Shown here: one piece after another, positions 35,332 through 42,961 of the stretch
Position numbering within the stretch: position 1 is the stretch's first letter
Layout of the letters: every line of letters starts with the position of its first letter
Assembly: GCF_002706795.1 (NCBI RefSeq)
Contig: NZ_CP017705.1
Span: 1,615,501 to 1,679,500 of the forward strand
DNA from: Brevibacillus laterosporus DSM 25
GTDB lineage: Bacteria > Bacillota > Bacilli > Brevibacillales > Brevibacillaceae
Direction of reading: 5' to 3'
DNA length: 64,000 nt
Program-made: the position numbers and the translations under genes
Notes under the pieces: generated by a model
Databases searched by the model: none
Seen by the model: only the letters and a program-made list of their open reading frames with translations
Told to the model about the DNA's origin: nothing

Positions 35332-36066
35332 CTATTTCCCCTCTGTAGCAGGGGTAGCTGCTTCTTCTACAGCTTTTTTGAAGTCATCCATCGTACTTCC
35401 CTCAAATCGCTTCCCATTAATGTATAAGGTTGGCGTTCCCCTTACATCAAGCCTTTTTACAATAGCTAAATCTTTGTCAACAGCCGCTTGATATTTCTTA
35501 GCCGTAAAAGCCTGCATTACCTTTTCCGTTTGTTGTTGGTCAGCTATTTGGCTTATCAGATCTTTTAACATACCTTCTGTAAAATAATCCTGCCCTTCTA
35601 GCTTAAGATCTGCTGGTTGGTTTTTATACAATAAATCATGGAATTTCCAGAAAAAATCATTCCCTAATTCTCCATAAACAGTTTCAGCAAATAAAGCTGT
35701 ACGATGAGAATCTACAGCAATAAATGGATCTTGCAAGAAATAAAACTGAGCTACTCCAGTCTCTACAAAATCCTTATCAATCTGTTTTACAAGCTCTTCA
35801 TTAAATGTTTTGCAGGCTGGGCACTTATAGTCACCAAACTCAACAATTTTAACTTTGGCAGTCTCTTTCCCAAGATAAGGCTGCCCTTCATAGTCTGTAG
35901 CTTCCATCAATGCCAACTGCGTTGATTTTGGCATAAGGAAGAGATACGCTACCACTAAAACAGCTATGATTCCGATACTCCAAAAAATCCATTTTGAAGA
36001 TGGATCAGATGCTTTACCTTTTTTACCTGATCCAGCTTTCATCTTTTTGTTGTGTTGCTGTTTCAA
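35332..36066 (-). CDS. bdbD: Thiol-disulfide oxidoreductase BdbD (DsbA-like)
   Basis: About 244-residue membrane-anchored DsbA-like oxidase. Lysine-rich N-terminus, one membrane anchor (about 26-45), thioredoxin fold with the active site CPAC at C82/C85 (VEFGDYKCPACKTFN), helical insert, and cis-Pro loop RGTPTLYINGKRFEG. The frame starts with an ATG at 36081, but only the TTG at 36066 has a ribosome binding site (GGGTGG), giving the natural start (M)KQQHNKKMK; either is possible. Operon with bdbC. Confidence 0.92.
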   Translation of the reverse strand: MKQQHNKKMKAGSGKKGKASDPSSKWIFWSIGIIAVLVVAYLFLMPKSTQLALMEATDYEGQPYLGKETAKVKIVEFGDYKCPACKTFNEELVKQIDKDFVETGVAQFYFLQDPFIAVDSHRTALFAETVYGELGNDFFWKFHDLLYKNQPADLKLEGQDYFTEGMLKDLISQIADQQQTEKVMQAFTAKKYQAAVDKDLAIVKRLDVRGTPTLYINGKRFEGSTMDDFKKAVEEAATPATEGK

Positions 36067-36703
36067 CTTGACACCACCCATACTATTATTTATTTACTTA
36101 CAAAAGTACAGTTATTTTCCATAGTAGTTGATATTGGGATTAATCGCAATGCTGTGATCTTCTCTAAAGTGGATATTTTTTGAACGAATTGTAATAGTAC
36201 TTCTATTTTTGATTTTATTATTACCAGCAATCTTTTGGGGAGTATCTTCAGTATATTTTTTATATGTTTCGAATTGCAAGTCTATTATTCCTTATTTAAA
36301 ACGGTAATGTTACCTTATTAAGCATCATGAAGTAATGATTAAATGGCTTTTCACACCATTTCCTCAAGTTTACATTAACTGAAACATTAGTAATTATTAC
36401 CATTATATGCTTTGGATAGTTTTATCTTAACTAAGAAACTTTCCCAATATGAAAGCTTTTAACTAAAATATTGGAAAAAAATCAAACAAACTTAGCAGGA
36501 AAAAAGATGAAAATGGGTCGAGAGTATGACTTTTTTCTCTTGTAAAAAACCGTGATAAGCACTATTCTGATACTTAGCCGTATATTTCATAGGAATTCGA
36601 ATGTAGGGAGAATTCCAAGCCAATTTGCCGTTTCAATATCAGGATAAAGTGTTTACAAATGAATATCAAAGACGAATTGATCCACTATCTGGAGGGGAAT
36701 GAC
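36067..36703. other. AT-rich intergenic region before the copper-amine-oxidase-N-domain gene
   Basis: Very AT-rich. Includes an inverted repeat GGAATTC / GAATTCC (36592-36598 and 36610-36616) about 90 bp before the gene start and a short hydrophobic frame without start codon (about 36140-36300). No RNA element recognised. Confidence 0.35.
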
Positions 36704-37432
36704 ATGTTTAAAAAGAAAACACTACTTTTGCTGTCCTCAGCTTTGTTAATTGGGGCTTTGCCTGCTACAACTGATGCAGCTGTTGTGAAAAAAAATATTC
36801 AAGCTACTTATAACAATGTGAAAGTAAAGTATAACGGCTATGTAGTTAATACTGATACCGAACCATTCATCGTTAACGGGACTACATACATCCCACTACG
36901 CATGATGGCAGGCGTATTTAACAAGGATGTTTCTTGGGATCAATCTACCTTTACAGTAACTGTAGGAGACCGTGTAGACCCTAAAATCGCACAACTACAA
37001 GCTGAGCTTGCTAACAAGGACTCTAAAATCTCTACGTTAGAAAAAGACGTTACCTACTATAGAGATCAATTAAACAAAAAAGATACAGATAAAAAGAAAA
37101 AGAGCAAAAAAGATGATGTAGATGATCTGGAAGACGAGTTGAACGATGATTATGGTAAATGGAAAAAAATCGAATGGGATATTACCTTAAAAGGTGATGA
37201 GGATGATATCGATGTAACCATTAAAGTCGACCTCGATGATTACAAGAGTAAATATGAAGACCTAAGCGATTCAGAAATCAAAAAATTCATCAAGGATATC
37301 TGTGATGACATCTGGGATGAGTTTGACGATGCTGACATTGATGGAACCATCTATGATACTGATGGTAAAGATGATTTGTGGGAATTCAAAGGTAAAGGTA
37401 AAACCAATAAAGTTACCTACGACAAACAATAA
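36704..37432 (+). CDS. Exported protein with copper amine oxidase N-terminal-like domain
   Basis: 242-residue secreted protein. Signal peptide MFKKKTLLLLSSALLIGALPATTDA; then a copper-amine-oxidase-N domain (about 28-95: NVKVKYNGYVVNTDTEPFIVNGTTYIPLRMMAGVFNKDVSWD), a domain that in Gram-positives is an envelope module, not an enzyme; coiled coil (about 97-130, QLQAELANKDSKISTLEKDV); lysine-rich link; strongly acidic C-terminal domain with many Asp (DDLEDELNDDYGKW...DDIDVTIKVDLDDY). The frame is open from 36659, but GGAGGGG before the ATG at 36704 decides. Role unknown, probably envelope-associated and cation-binding (inference). Confidence 0.82.
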   Translation: MFKKKTLLLLSSALLIGALPATTDAAVVKKNIQATYNNVKVKYNGYVVNTDTEPFIVNGTTYIPLRMMAGVFNKDVSWDQSTFTVTVGDRVDPKIAQLQAELANKDSKISTLEKDVTYYRDQLNKKDTDKKKKSKKDDVDDLEDELNDDYGKWKKIEWDITLKGDEDDIDVTIKVDLDDYKSKYEDLSDSEIKKFIKDICDDIWDEFDDADIDGTIYDTDGKDDLWEFKGKGKTNKVTYDKQ

Positions 37433-37450
37433 GATTTTTTATTCACCTTC

Positions 37451-37479
37451 GTCCCGGAGACCTTCTCCGGGGCTTTTTT
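37451..37479 (+). terminator. Terminator of the preceding gene
   Basis: Stem GTCCCGGAGA / TCTCCGGGGC (one G-T pair), 3-base loop, then TTTTTT. Confidence 0.9.
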
Positions 37480-37632
37480 GTATCATGTTCACCTTATAAG
37501 CGAAAGCATTCCAAGCGGAAAGCTGAACAGAACAAGAAACCAGACATAAAAAACAGAAACTCTCTGTTTCATCTTCTGGCTTCTTTATCATTGATCACTA
37601 TATCTAATAGAAGTTACTCTCACCCCAGGCTA

Positions 37633-38076
37633 TTACCCAAGCTTCTGTGCAAAGATAGACCCAAACTCCTTACATTCCTCAATCTCCTTATCTCCAGGTG
37701 ACAGCTCTACCTTCAAGCCTTCCAACACGATTTCTGCTCCTAAGGATTGCAGCTTCTTAGTCAACGTTTCTACAGCTTCTCCAAACATCGGATAGCTAGT
37801 ATCTCCAGAACCGAATACTGCCGCTTTCTTACCGCTAAGATCCAGTCCGTCCATTTCATCGTAAAAGTCGAGGAATTCATCTGGCAGATCTCCGTCGCCC
37901 CAAGTGTATGCCCCTAACAGGATCGCATCATATTCAACCAAGTCAGCAGCTTTCGCATTCCATACCTCTTTTACTTCAATTTCTACCCCTTGTTCACGAA
38001 TGCTTCCAGCAATCAATTCTGCCATTTCCTCGGTGTTTCCTGTCATGCTCGCATATATCATCCCAATTTTGCTCAC
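37633..38076 (-). CDS. Flavodoxin, iron-regulated
   Basis: 147-residue FMN electron carrier of the short-chain flavodoxin type (YkuN/YkuP-like). Phosphate loop SMTGNTEEMAE (10-20), FMN-stacking region GAYTWGDGDLPDEF (55-68) and FGSGDTSYPMFGEA (88-101). Single gene. Two Fur-box-like elements lie just upstream, so it probably replaces ferredoxin under iron starvation, as the B. subtilis ykuNOP flavodoxins do. Confidence 0.93.
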   Translation of the reverse strand: MSKIGMIYASMTGNTEEMAELIAGSIREQGVEIEVKEVWNAKAADLVEYDAILLGAYTWGDGDLPDEFLDFYDEMDGLDLSGKKAAVFGSGDTSYPMFGEAVETLTKKLQSLGAEIVLEGLKVELSPGDKEIEECKEFGSIFAQKLG

Positions 38077-38115
38077 GGAGATCTCTCCCTTATATCTATA
38101 TTTCTAATCCTTAAA

Positions 38116-38130
38116 TGAAAATTATTATCA
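38116..38130. promoter_or_regulatory. Fur box 1 upstream of flavodoxin
   Basis: TGAAAATTATTATCA, 14 of 15 matches to the 7-1-7 Fur core TGATAATNATTATCA, 40 bp before the flavodoxin start. Confidence 0.8.
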
Positions 38131-38142
38131 CTTACATAATAT

Positions 38143-38157
38143 TGATACTGATTCTCA
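38143..38157. promoter_or_regulatory. Fur box 2 upstream of flavodoxin
   Basis: TGATACTGATTCTCA, two mismatches to the 7-1-7 core, 27 bp (centre to centre) from box 1. Confidence 0.65.
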
Positions 38158-38172
38158 TTGTCAATATTTTTT

Positions 38173-38204
38173 TATAAAAAACAAGCTGATTCTTACATCA
38201 GCCT
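38173..38204 (-). terminator. Terminator of the efflux operon (after the DUF4188 gene)
   Basis: Eight-bp stem AGGCTGAT / ATCAGCTT (one G-T pair) with GTTTTTTATAAA on the minus strand. Confidence 0.75.
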
Positions 38205-38234
38205 GTCACCTAACATCATGGACGAAACCCTGCT

Positions 38235-38726
38235 TTATTCTATTTTCTCTTCAGGAGGATGTGCTGTTAATCTTTTTCTAGAGCTTTGATATCTACCTGT
38301 TGCAGGTACCTGCCCAATTGCCTTTGCTAGTCCGAACAACGGCATATTCGCATAAATCGCCTCATACTTGGCAGGTTCCATGTTGTATGTTTCATGAAAA
38401 ATACCTACACTTCCATCTGAACCTATTTGACGTTGAAAAGCTTTCCAAGCCTCCAGATGATAGCCCCCATGTGCATAGGTTTCTAGCTGTTCATATGAAT
38501 TCCAATACTGTATGAGACTGATTGTTCTACCATTCCAGCAATATTCTGCTCCCATAAATCCTAATTCCGGGTGCTGGTATAACTCTTTAAGCATTTTCAC
38601 CATTGCTAAAAAGACAGGAAACCATTTATGGATAGCCCACCATTTATTGATGCGCATCCCAATGTAAAACACCACAAATGATTTTCCAGCTGTTGCAGCA
38701 AACCGACCATTTTGCACGTTACTCAT
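38235..38726 (-). CDS. DUF4188 family protein (dimeric alpha/beta-barrel, monooxygenase-like)
   Basis: About 163-residue protein. Segments FVVFYIGMRINKWWAIHKWFPVFLAMVKMLKELYQHPELGFMGAEYCWNGRTISLIQYWNSYEQLETYAH and GIFHETYNM are characteristic of DUF4188, distant relatives of antibiotic biosynthesis monooxygenase barrels. Start choice: GGAG 8 bases before the ATG at 38726; upstream ATGs at 38741 and 38729 are less well spaced. Last gene of the hlyD-MFS-lipoprotein unit; function unknown. Confidence 0.78.
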   Translation of the reverse strand: MSNVQNGRFAATAGKSFVVFYIGMRINKWWAIHKWFPVFLAMVKMLKELYQHPELGFMGAEYCWNGRTISLIQYWNSYEQLETYAHGGYHLEAWKAFQRQIGSDGSVGIFHETYNMEPAKYEAIYANMPLFGLAKAIGQVPATGRYQSSRKRLTAHPPEEKIE

Positions 38727-38756
38727 CATCTTCTCTCCCATTCTTTTCTTGGATTG

Positions 38757-39046
38757 TCACTTGGCATTTTCCGTGATTGTTACCATTCCTCCGCTATCGA
38801 AGCTATCTCTTCCTCTGGTACACCTGTACGCTTGCCACCCTCCCAGCACTTTTGGAATAGATGTATAGCTATAGAGTGGATTGTTAGTAGACTTGTTTTG
38901 ATTAACATTCACTGAATCTTCCGTCTTCACTGAAGCCATTACGATTTTCTCCGGTTCGATGCTAGTACAACCGACTAGGGAACTAATGCTACTTACAATA
39001 ATACAAGAGAGTGCTATTTTTGTGTCAGCTTCGCACTTTTTTTCAT
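38757..39046 (-). pseudogene. Small lipoprotein gene with apparent one-base frameshift
   Basis: ATG at 39046 after GGAGGA starts MKKSAKLTQK and meets a TAG at 39016-39014. Adding one A to the A5 run (complement of 39017-39021) restores a 96-residue lipoprotein: signal KIALSCIIVSSISSLVGC with a lipobox cysteine, then MASVKTEDSVNVNQNKSTNN, ending GRDSFDSGGMVTITENAK. So either a real frameshift, a sequencing slip in the homopolymer, or slippage-controlled expression. Between the EmrB-like and DUF4188 genes, same strand. Family not recognised. Confidence 0.65.
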
Positions 39047-39065
39047 CGAAGTATCCTCCATTTTT

Positions 39066-40655
39066 TCATTCATGTGGCACTGATTGTTTTGGTGAGGCTA
39101 CATCAGATATTTTCTTTTCCCGTATCAAAAAAATCAATGCAAGAGCTACTATGAATGCGATCACTGCCATGGCCAAGCTATCTTGCAAAGCCTGAATAGT
39201 AGCATATTTTCGAACCAGTTGCTCCATTACTCCCAATGACATACCGTGAGCCTCCTCGCTCGAAAATCCTTTACTACTAAACATCTGTATAAAATGGCGG
39301 AGTGTCTCACTAGTTACTACGCTTTTATATGTAACCGTTTCTGATAAATGAACGGTATGTGTAGCACCTCGTTGATAAAAATAGCTAATTAATCCAGCAA
39401 TTCCAATCGATATAGCCATTTGTCGAGAAACGTTAGTAATGACAGATCCTGCCGGTATCCTGCTTTGATCAGTAATGGCTAGCAGAGGAATATGCATAGA
39501 AGTCATTAAGCATAGCCCCATTCCCACACCTCTGAGTACCAGTAACCATGTTATGTAGTTCATATCCGTATGCAGGTCGATCTGAGCAATGCCGACCCCA
39601 GATAGGATACAAAGTGCAATTCCAGTAATAATAAAAGGCTTCACCCCCCATTTAGGAGCCAGCATTCCGCTTAACGGAGTTACAATACCAGATGCAATAG
39701 CTTGAGGTAGTAAGAGAAGTCCTGTTTCCATTGCTGTTTTTCCTAACATATTTTCCGAGTAAATGGGCAGCAGATAAATGACACTGAAATTAGCTGCCAT
39801 GATCAAGCTGTTAACCAAAACACCTATTGTAAAATCTCGATTAGCAAACAAACGGATATCCACTAAAGGCTCTGATGTCGATAGCTCTCTCTGTATAAAT
39901 AAAACACCACTAACTAACGCTGATAAAAATAATGAAACGATGTAAAAGGAACTCCAGCCCTCCTGTTCCCCCTTGGTAAAGGCTAACAAAATCGTAACAA
40001 GAAATATACTAGCGTACACAAATCCGGGTAAATCAAAGCGGTGATTTCCTTCTGCGCTTGTCTCTGGTAAAAAGCGCCAGACCAAATAAAGAGCCAGTAA
40101 TCCAAACGGAATATTTACAGTAAAAATCAGCCGCCAATCCAGATATTCTACAAAATAGCCACTCAAGCTAGGTCCGATTGCTGGAGCGACGAATACCGAG
40201 ATACCGAATACTCCCATTGCAGGGCCCATTTTTTCCGCAGGCACAACATATTGAATCATCGACTGTCCAATTGTCATCATCAAGCCACCGCCCATCGCTT
40301 GAACAATCCTTGCTGCGATCATGCTTCCATTGCTCCACGCAAAACCACAAAATAACGAGCCTAACGTGAACAGGAGCAGGCTGACAAGATAACTCACTTT
40401 CATACCATAACGCACACCTAGGTATCCAGAAAGTGGAATGACGGCAGCCATTGTAAGTGTATAGATCGTAACAACCCATTGAATCTCATCTGTAGAAACC
40501 CCAAAAACATTCATCATTTCTGGGATAGCCACGTTAACAATACTCGTATCCAATACCGCCATAAATGTGCCTAACACAATGGCAAATACAGCAGGCCAAA
40601 AGTTCTGAGTGGAAGAATGCATAGGATTTAGATAAAGCTGTTTCGTTCTACTCAT
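39066..40655 (-). CDS. EmrB/QacA-type (DHA2) efflux transporter
   Basis: 529-residue 14-helix MFS drug:H+ antiporter. Motifs: LGTFMAVLDTSIVNVAIPEMM (helix 1, DHA2 motif D1), GYLGVRYGMKVSYLVSL (motif A), MGGGLMMTIGQSMIQYVVPAEKMGPAMGVFGISVFVAPAIGPSLSGYFVE (motif C). AGGAG before the ATG. Ten bases downstream of an EmrA-like adaptor gene; EmrB/EmrA pairs in Gram-positives pass drugs or lipids through membrane and wall. Substrate unknown. Confidence 0.92.
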   Translation of the reverse strand: MSRTKQLYLNPMHSSTQNFWPAVFAIVLGTFMAVLDTSIVNVAIPEMMNVFGVSTDEIQWVVTIYTLTMAAVIPLSGYLGVRYGMKVSYLVSLLLFTLGSLFCGFAWSNGSMIAARIVQAMGGGLMMTIGQSMIQYVVPAEKMGPAMGVFGISVFVAPAIGPSLSGYFVEYLDWRLIFTVNIPFGLLALYLVWRFLPETSAEGNHRFDLPGFVYASIFLVTILLAFTKGEQEGWSSFYIVSLFLSALVSGVLFIQRELSTSEPLVDIRLFANRDFTIGVLVNSLIMAANFSVIYLLPIYSENMLGKTAMETGLLLLPQAIASGIVTPLSGMLAPKWGVKPFIITGIALCILSGVGIAQIDLHTDMNYITWLLVLRGVGMGLCLMTSMHIPLLAITDQSRIPAGSVITNVSRQMAISIGIAGLISYFYQRGATHTVHLSETVTYKSVVTSETLRHFIQMFSSKGFSSEEAHGMSLGVMEQLVRKYATIQALQDSLAMAVIAFIVALALIFLIREKKISDVASPKQSVPHE

Positions 40656-40665
40656 GATTTCTCTC

Positions 40666-41331
40666 CTATCTCACAAGAATCGTGACCGAAGCATTACTTC
40701 CAGGCTTAAAATTAAACGCTTGTTCAACAAAGCTGATCTTAACCGGAATACGTTGTGTTACCTTGGTAAAACTACCTCCTGCATTTGTTGGAGGAAGCAA
40801 GGAAAATGTGGACTGCGTCGCTTCTCCGACATATTCGACCTTACCTTGATACACATGACCGGGAAACATATCTAAGCGAATTTCTACCGGCTGCCCGGCT
40901 TTCACATATCCTGCTTTGGTTTCTTCAATATTGGCCTGGATATATAAGCTTGCTTTGTTCATTACAAGAGCTAACGGATTACCAGCTCCTACAATCTCCC
41001 CTTGATTTGCAAGCTTTTGGATGATGATCCCATCAATTGGAGATCGTACAACCATGTTTTCTAAAGAAGAAATATTACTCGCATTTACTTGTTCAAGTTT
41101 GGAAACTACTTGATTCATACTCACCCGAGTACCTTCTTCCAAGTTGAATTGTTCTATCTTCCCTGGTACCCTAGCCGCTATTTTGTAGATTTCACCTGTA
41201 ACATGAGCGTCATCAGTTGTTATGTAATAGTAATTTTTATAGCTGTAGTACAAAATAACCAAGATGACCAATAATAGAATACTCGTAAGGATTATTTTAA
41301 AATTGCGCGTTTTTTTAGGTCTTACTTCCAT
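40666..41331 (-). CDS. HlyD/EmrA-type membrane fusion protein
   Basis: 221-residue adaptor: cytoplasmic start, one membrane anchor (about 13-33), then lipoyl/biotinyl-like halves TTDDAHVTGEIYKIAARVPGKIEQFNLEEGTRVSMNQVVSKLE and MVVRSPIDGIIIQKLANQGEIVGAGNPLALVM, and a beta-barrel KAGQPVEIRLDMFPGHVYQGKVEYVG. The coiled-coil hairpin of E. coli EmrA is almost absent, as expected for a cell without outer membrane. AGGAG 12 bases before the ATG. First gene of the pump operon, right after an operator. Confidence 0.9.
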   Translation of the reverse strand: MEVRPKKTRNFKIILTSILLLVILVILYYSYKNYYYITTDDAHVTGEIYKIAARVPGKIEQFNLEEGTRVSMNQVVSKLEQVNASNISSLENMVVRSPIDGIIIQKLANQGEIVGAGNPLALVMNKASLYIQANIEETKAGYVKAGQPVEIRLDMFPGHVYQGKVEYVGEATQSTFSLLPPTNAGGSFTKVTQRIPVKISFVEQAFNFKPGSNASVTILVR

Positions 41332-41353
41332 ATAAGCTATACACTCCTGCCAA

Positions 41354-41374
41354 ACAAACCGACTGGCGGTTTGT
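41354..41374. promoter_or_regulatory. TetR operator A (before the hlyD-like gene)
   Basis: Perfect inverted repeat ACAAACCG-ACTGG-CGGTTTGT, 23 bp before the adaptor start codon. Shares ACAnACCG-N5-CGGTTTGT with operator B at 42153-42177. Confidence 0.85.
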
Positions 41375-41497
41375 ACTTGATAAAAAAATAATGAGCTACT
41401 AAAGTAGGAGCTAGTATTCTATATACGTATCATTTGAAACGTCTCCTTCACCTGTAGGTCAAGTAGATGGAGATCAAGATTTGCCCCCCTGCTATGC

Positions 41498-42112
41498 CTA
41501 CTGTTTTTGACTGTCTTCGTTTTTGTTTTGTAATAAATCATTCATAATAAGGTATAGATCATCAGCCGAAAATTGATTTATACCCATTTCTTTTGCAATA
41601 ATGCTCCCATACATATTTGTCATAAAAAAATGGGCTAGTTTCAGTGGATCGATATTTTTAGAAATAGCATCAGCCTCCTGCCCACATTGTATCCACTTCA
41701 TTTGCATATCAACAGAGAATTGATGAAATCGGTTCAATAAAGTAGCAATCTCTTTATTCTCTTTTTGAGAGAGGAGATAAATAAAGATTTGACTGGAGAC
41801 TTCCTTTTCTCCCTCTAGCAATTCAGTAAAGCCATCAATGATCGATTTTAATGGATCGTGTAATTCTCCACGTTTAGCAATTTCAACTTGATATTGAAAT
41901 TGTTCATTTACCTTTTCCATTTTCGTTTGCAAAATATAGGCAAACAACTCATCCTTACTTTGCACATAATGATAAATGGCCCCTTTTGACAACTTGGTTC
42001 TGTTCATAATTTCTTGTAGGGTGGTTTGCCGGCATCCCCGTTCACGAATAATCTCTTCCGTAGTTGCTAATAGCATCTGAAATGTGGAGACGGAGTGATT
42101 CTGTTGTGTCAT
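41498..42112 (-). CDS. TetR-family regulator of the EmrAB-like pump
   Basis: 204-residue repressor. Helix-turn-helix RGCRQTTLQEIMNRTKLSKGAIYHYVQSKDELFAYI near residues 25-60, helical ligand domain after. Open frame extends to 42151, but AAAAGGAG 9 bases before the ATG at 42112 sets the start. Identical-type operators lie before this gene and before the pump operon, so it probably controls both. Confidence 0.92.
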   Translation of the reverse strand: MTQQNHSVSTFQMLLATTEEIIRERGCRQTTLQEIMNRTKLSKGAIYHYVQSKDELFAYILQTKMEKVNEQFQYQVEIAKRGELHDPLKSIIDGFTELLEGEKEVSSQIFIYLLSQKENKEIATLLNRFHQFSVDMQMKWIQCGQEADAISKNIDPLKLAHFFMTNMYGSIIAKEMGINQFSADDLYLIMNDLLQNKNEDSQKQ

Positions 42113-42152
42113 GAGCACGTTCTCCTTTTGGAATGATTTCCTGATTATCATC

Positions 42153-42177
42153 TTACATACCGACCGACGGTTTGTAA
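42153..42177. promoter_or_regulatory. TetR operator B within the tetR promoter
   Basis: TTACATACCG-ACCGA-CGGTTTGTAA, 10-bp arms with one mismatch. On the minus strand it overlaps a promoter: TTTACA (-35), 17-base spacer, TAAGAT (-10). Binding would block tetR transcription. Confidence 0.85.
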
Positions 42178-42189
42178 AGAGAAAAATAA

Positions 42190-42219
42190 AAAACAGACAA
42201 CAGATTGGCAGTCTGTTTT
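42190..42219 (-). terminator. Terminator downstream of the DinB-like gene
   Basis: Nine-bp stem AAAACAGAC / GTCTGTTTT with TTTTATTTTTC on the minus strand, about 130 bases after the dinB-like stop. Confidence 0.75.
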
Positions 42220-42347
42220 CCCTTATATCGTTTTCATAAGACTACGTAGGGACTAATTATAAAGAATTTTCTTTTTTAGGACTATATTCACTATCATAGC
42301 TATCGGCATACATAAAAAGAGCTTCATCCTACTCTTTCATTTAACAG

Positions 42348-42830
42348 CTACACGGATAAATGTGCTTTAATCTCTTTGATCTGCTCTAGGTGTCTTTGCT
42401 CATGGAATCCAACAAATTCTATCCATTGATTTATGTCTAGAAGCCCAAATGCCGGATGTGTAAATCCCTTTTTTGCAAGCTGAGAACTCTCTGCTCCTCC
42501 ATAAACAGCTAACAAAGAAGTACGAGCAGACTCTAGCTTCAGCAATAGATCCTGTACATGCTTAGGCTCAGTTGTCGGTTCATAAGGAGCGGGAGCTTGC
42601 ACTTTATTACTACGATCCAGTATTAATGAAATGGGCTTTGGTTCTATTTGTACCTCTTCATTACTCAACGCTTTTTTAACATGGTGAGCTATTGCGGTTT
42701 CAGTCAGGTACAAATGCTCCAACACCTGCCCAATTGTCCAGACACCCTCCACAGCTCTCTGATTGATTTCTGCATCTGACAAGCCATCTACAGTCTCAAT
42801 TAGTTCTGCCCTGACTGCATGCATATTCAT
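42348..42830 (-). CDS. DinB-like (YfiT/DfsB-type) metal-dependent protein
   Basis: 160-residue four-helix-bundle protein of the DinB superfamily, putative thiol- or metal-dependent transferases/hydrolases. The three metal-binding histidines are placed as in the family: GQVLEHLYLTE (His39) and GFHEQRHLEQI (two His, HxxxH) near the C-terminus. GAAGGAGG 7 bases before the ATG. Single gene; substrate unknown (bacillithiol-dependent in some relatives). Confidence 0.87.
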   Translation of the reverse strand: MNMHAVRAELIETVDGLSDAEINQRAVEGVWTIGQVLEHLYLTETAIAHHVKKALSNEEVQIEPKPISLILDRSNKVQAPAPYEPTTEPKHVQDLLLKLESARTSLLAVYGGAESSQLAKKGFTHPAFGLLDINQWIEFVGFHEQRHLEQIKEIKAHLSV

Positions 42831-42961
42831 GTATGTACCTCCTTCTCTTAGAATTTTTCCATTATCAATGTATTCTTCACGTTAATTGGGATTTCCTGTA
42901 TCTCTTACACCTGTAGACCATCAACTCGCAGGTAAAAAACAATGGAAGATGAATTTCCCCC

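Noticed and set aside
36140-36300. Hydrophobic open stretch (SSLKWIFFERIVIVLLFLIL and on)
   Set aside because: No start codon or ribosome site; AT-rich DNA gives such hydrophobic readings easily.
36515-36560. CTTGTAAAAAA motif seen both near 32475 and 36540
   Set aside because: Short AT-rich similarity in intergenic DNA; not enough to call a repeat family or shared promoter.
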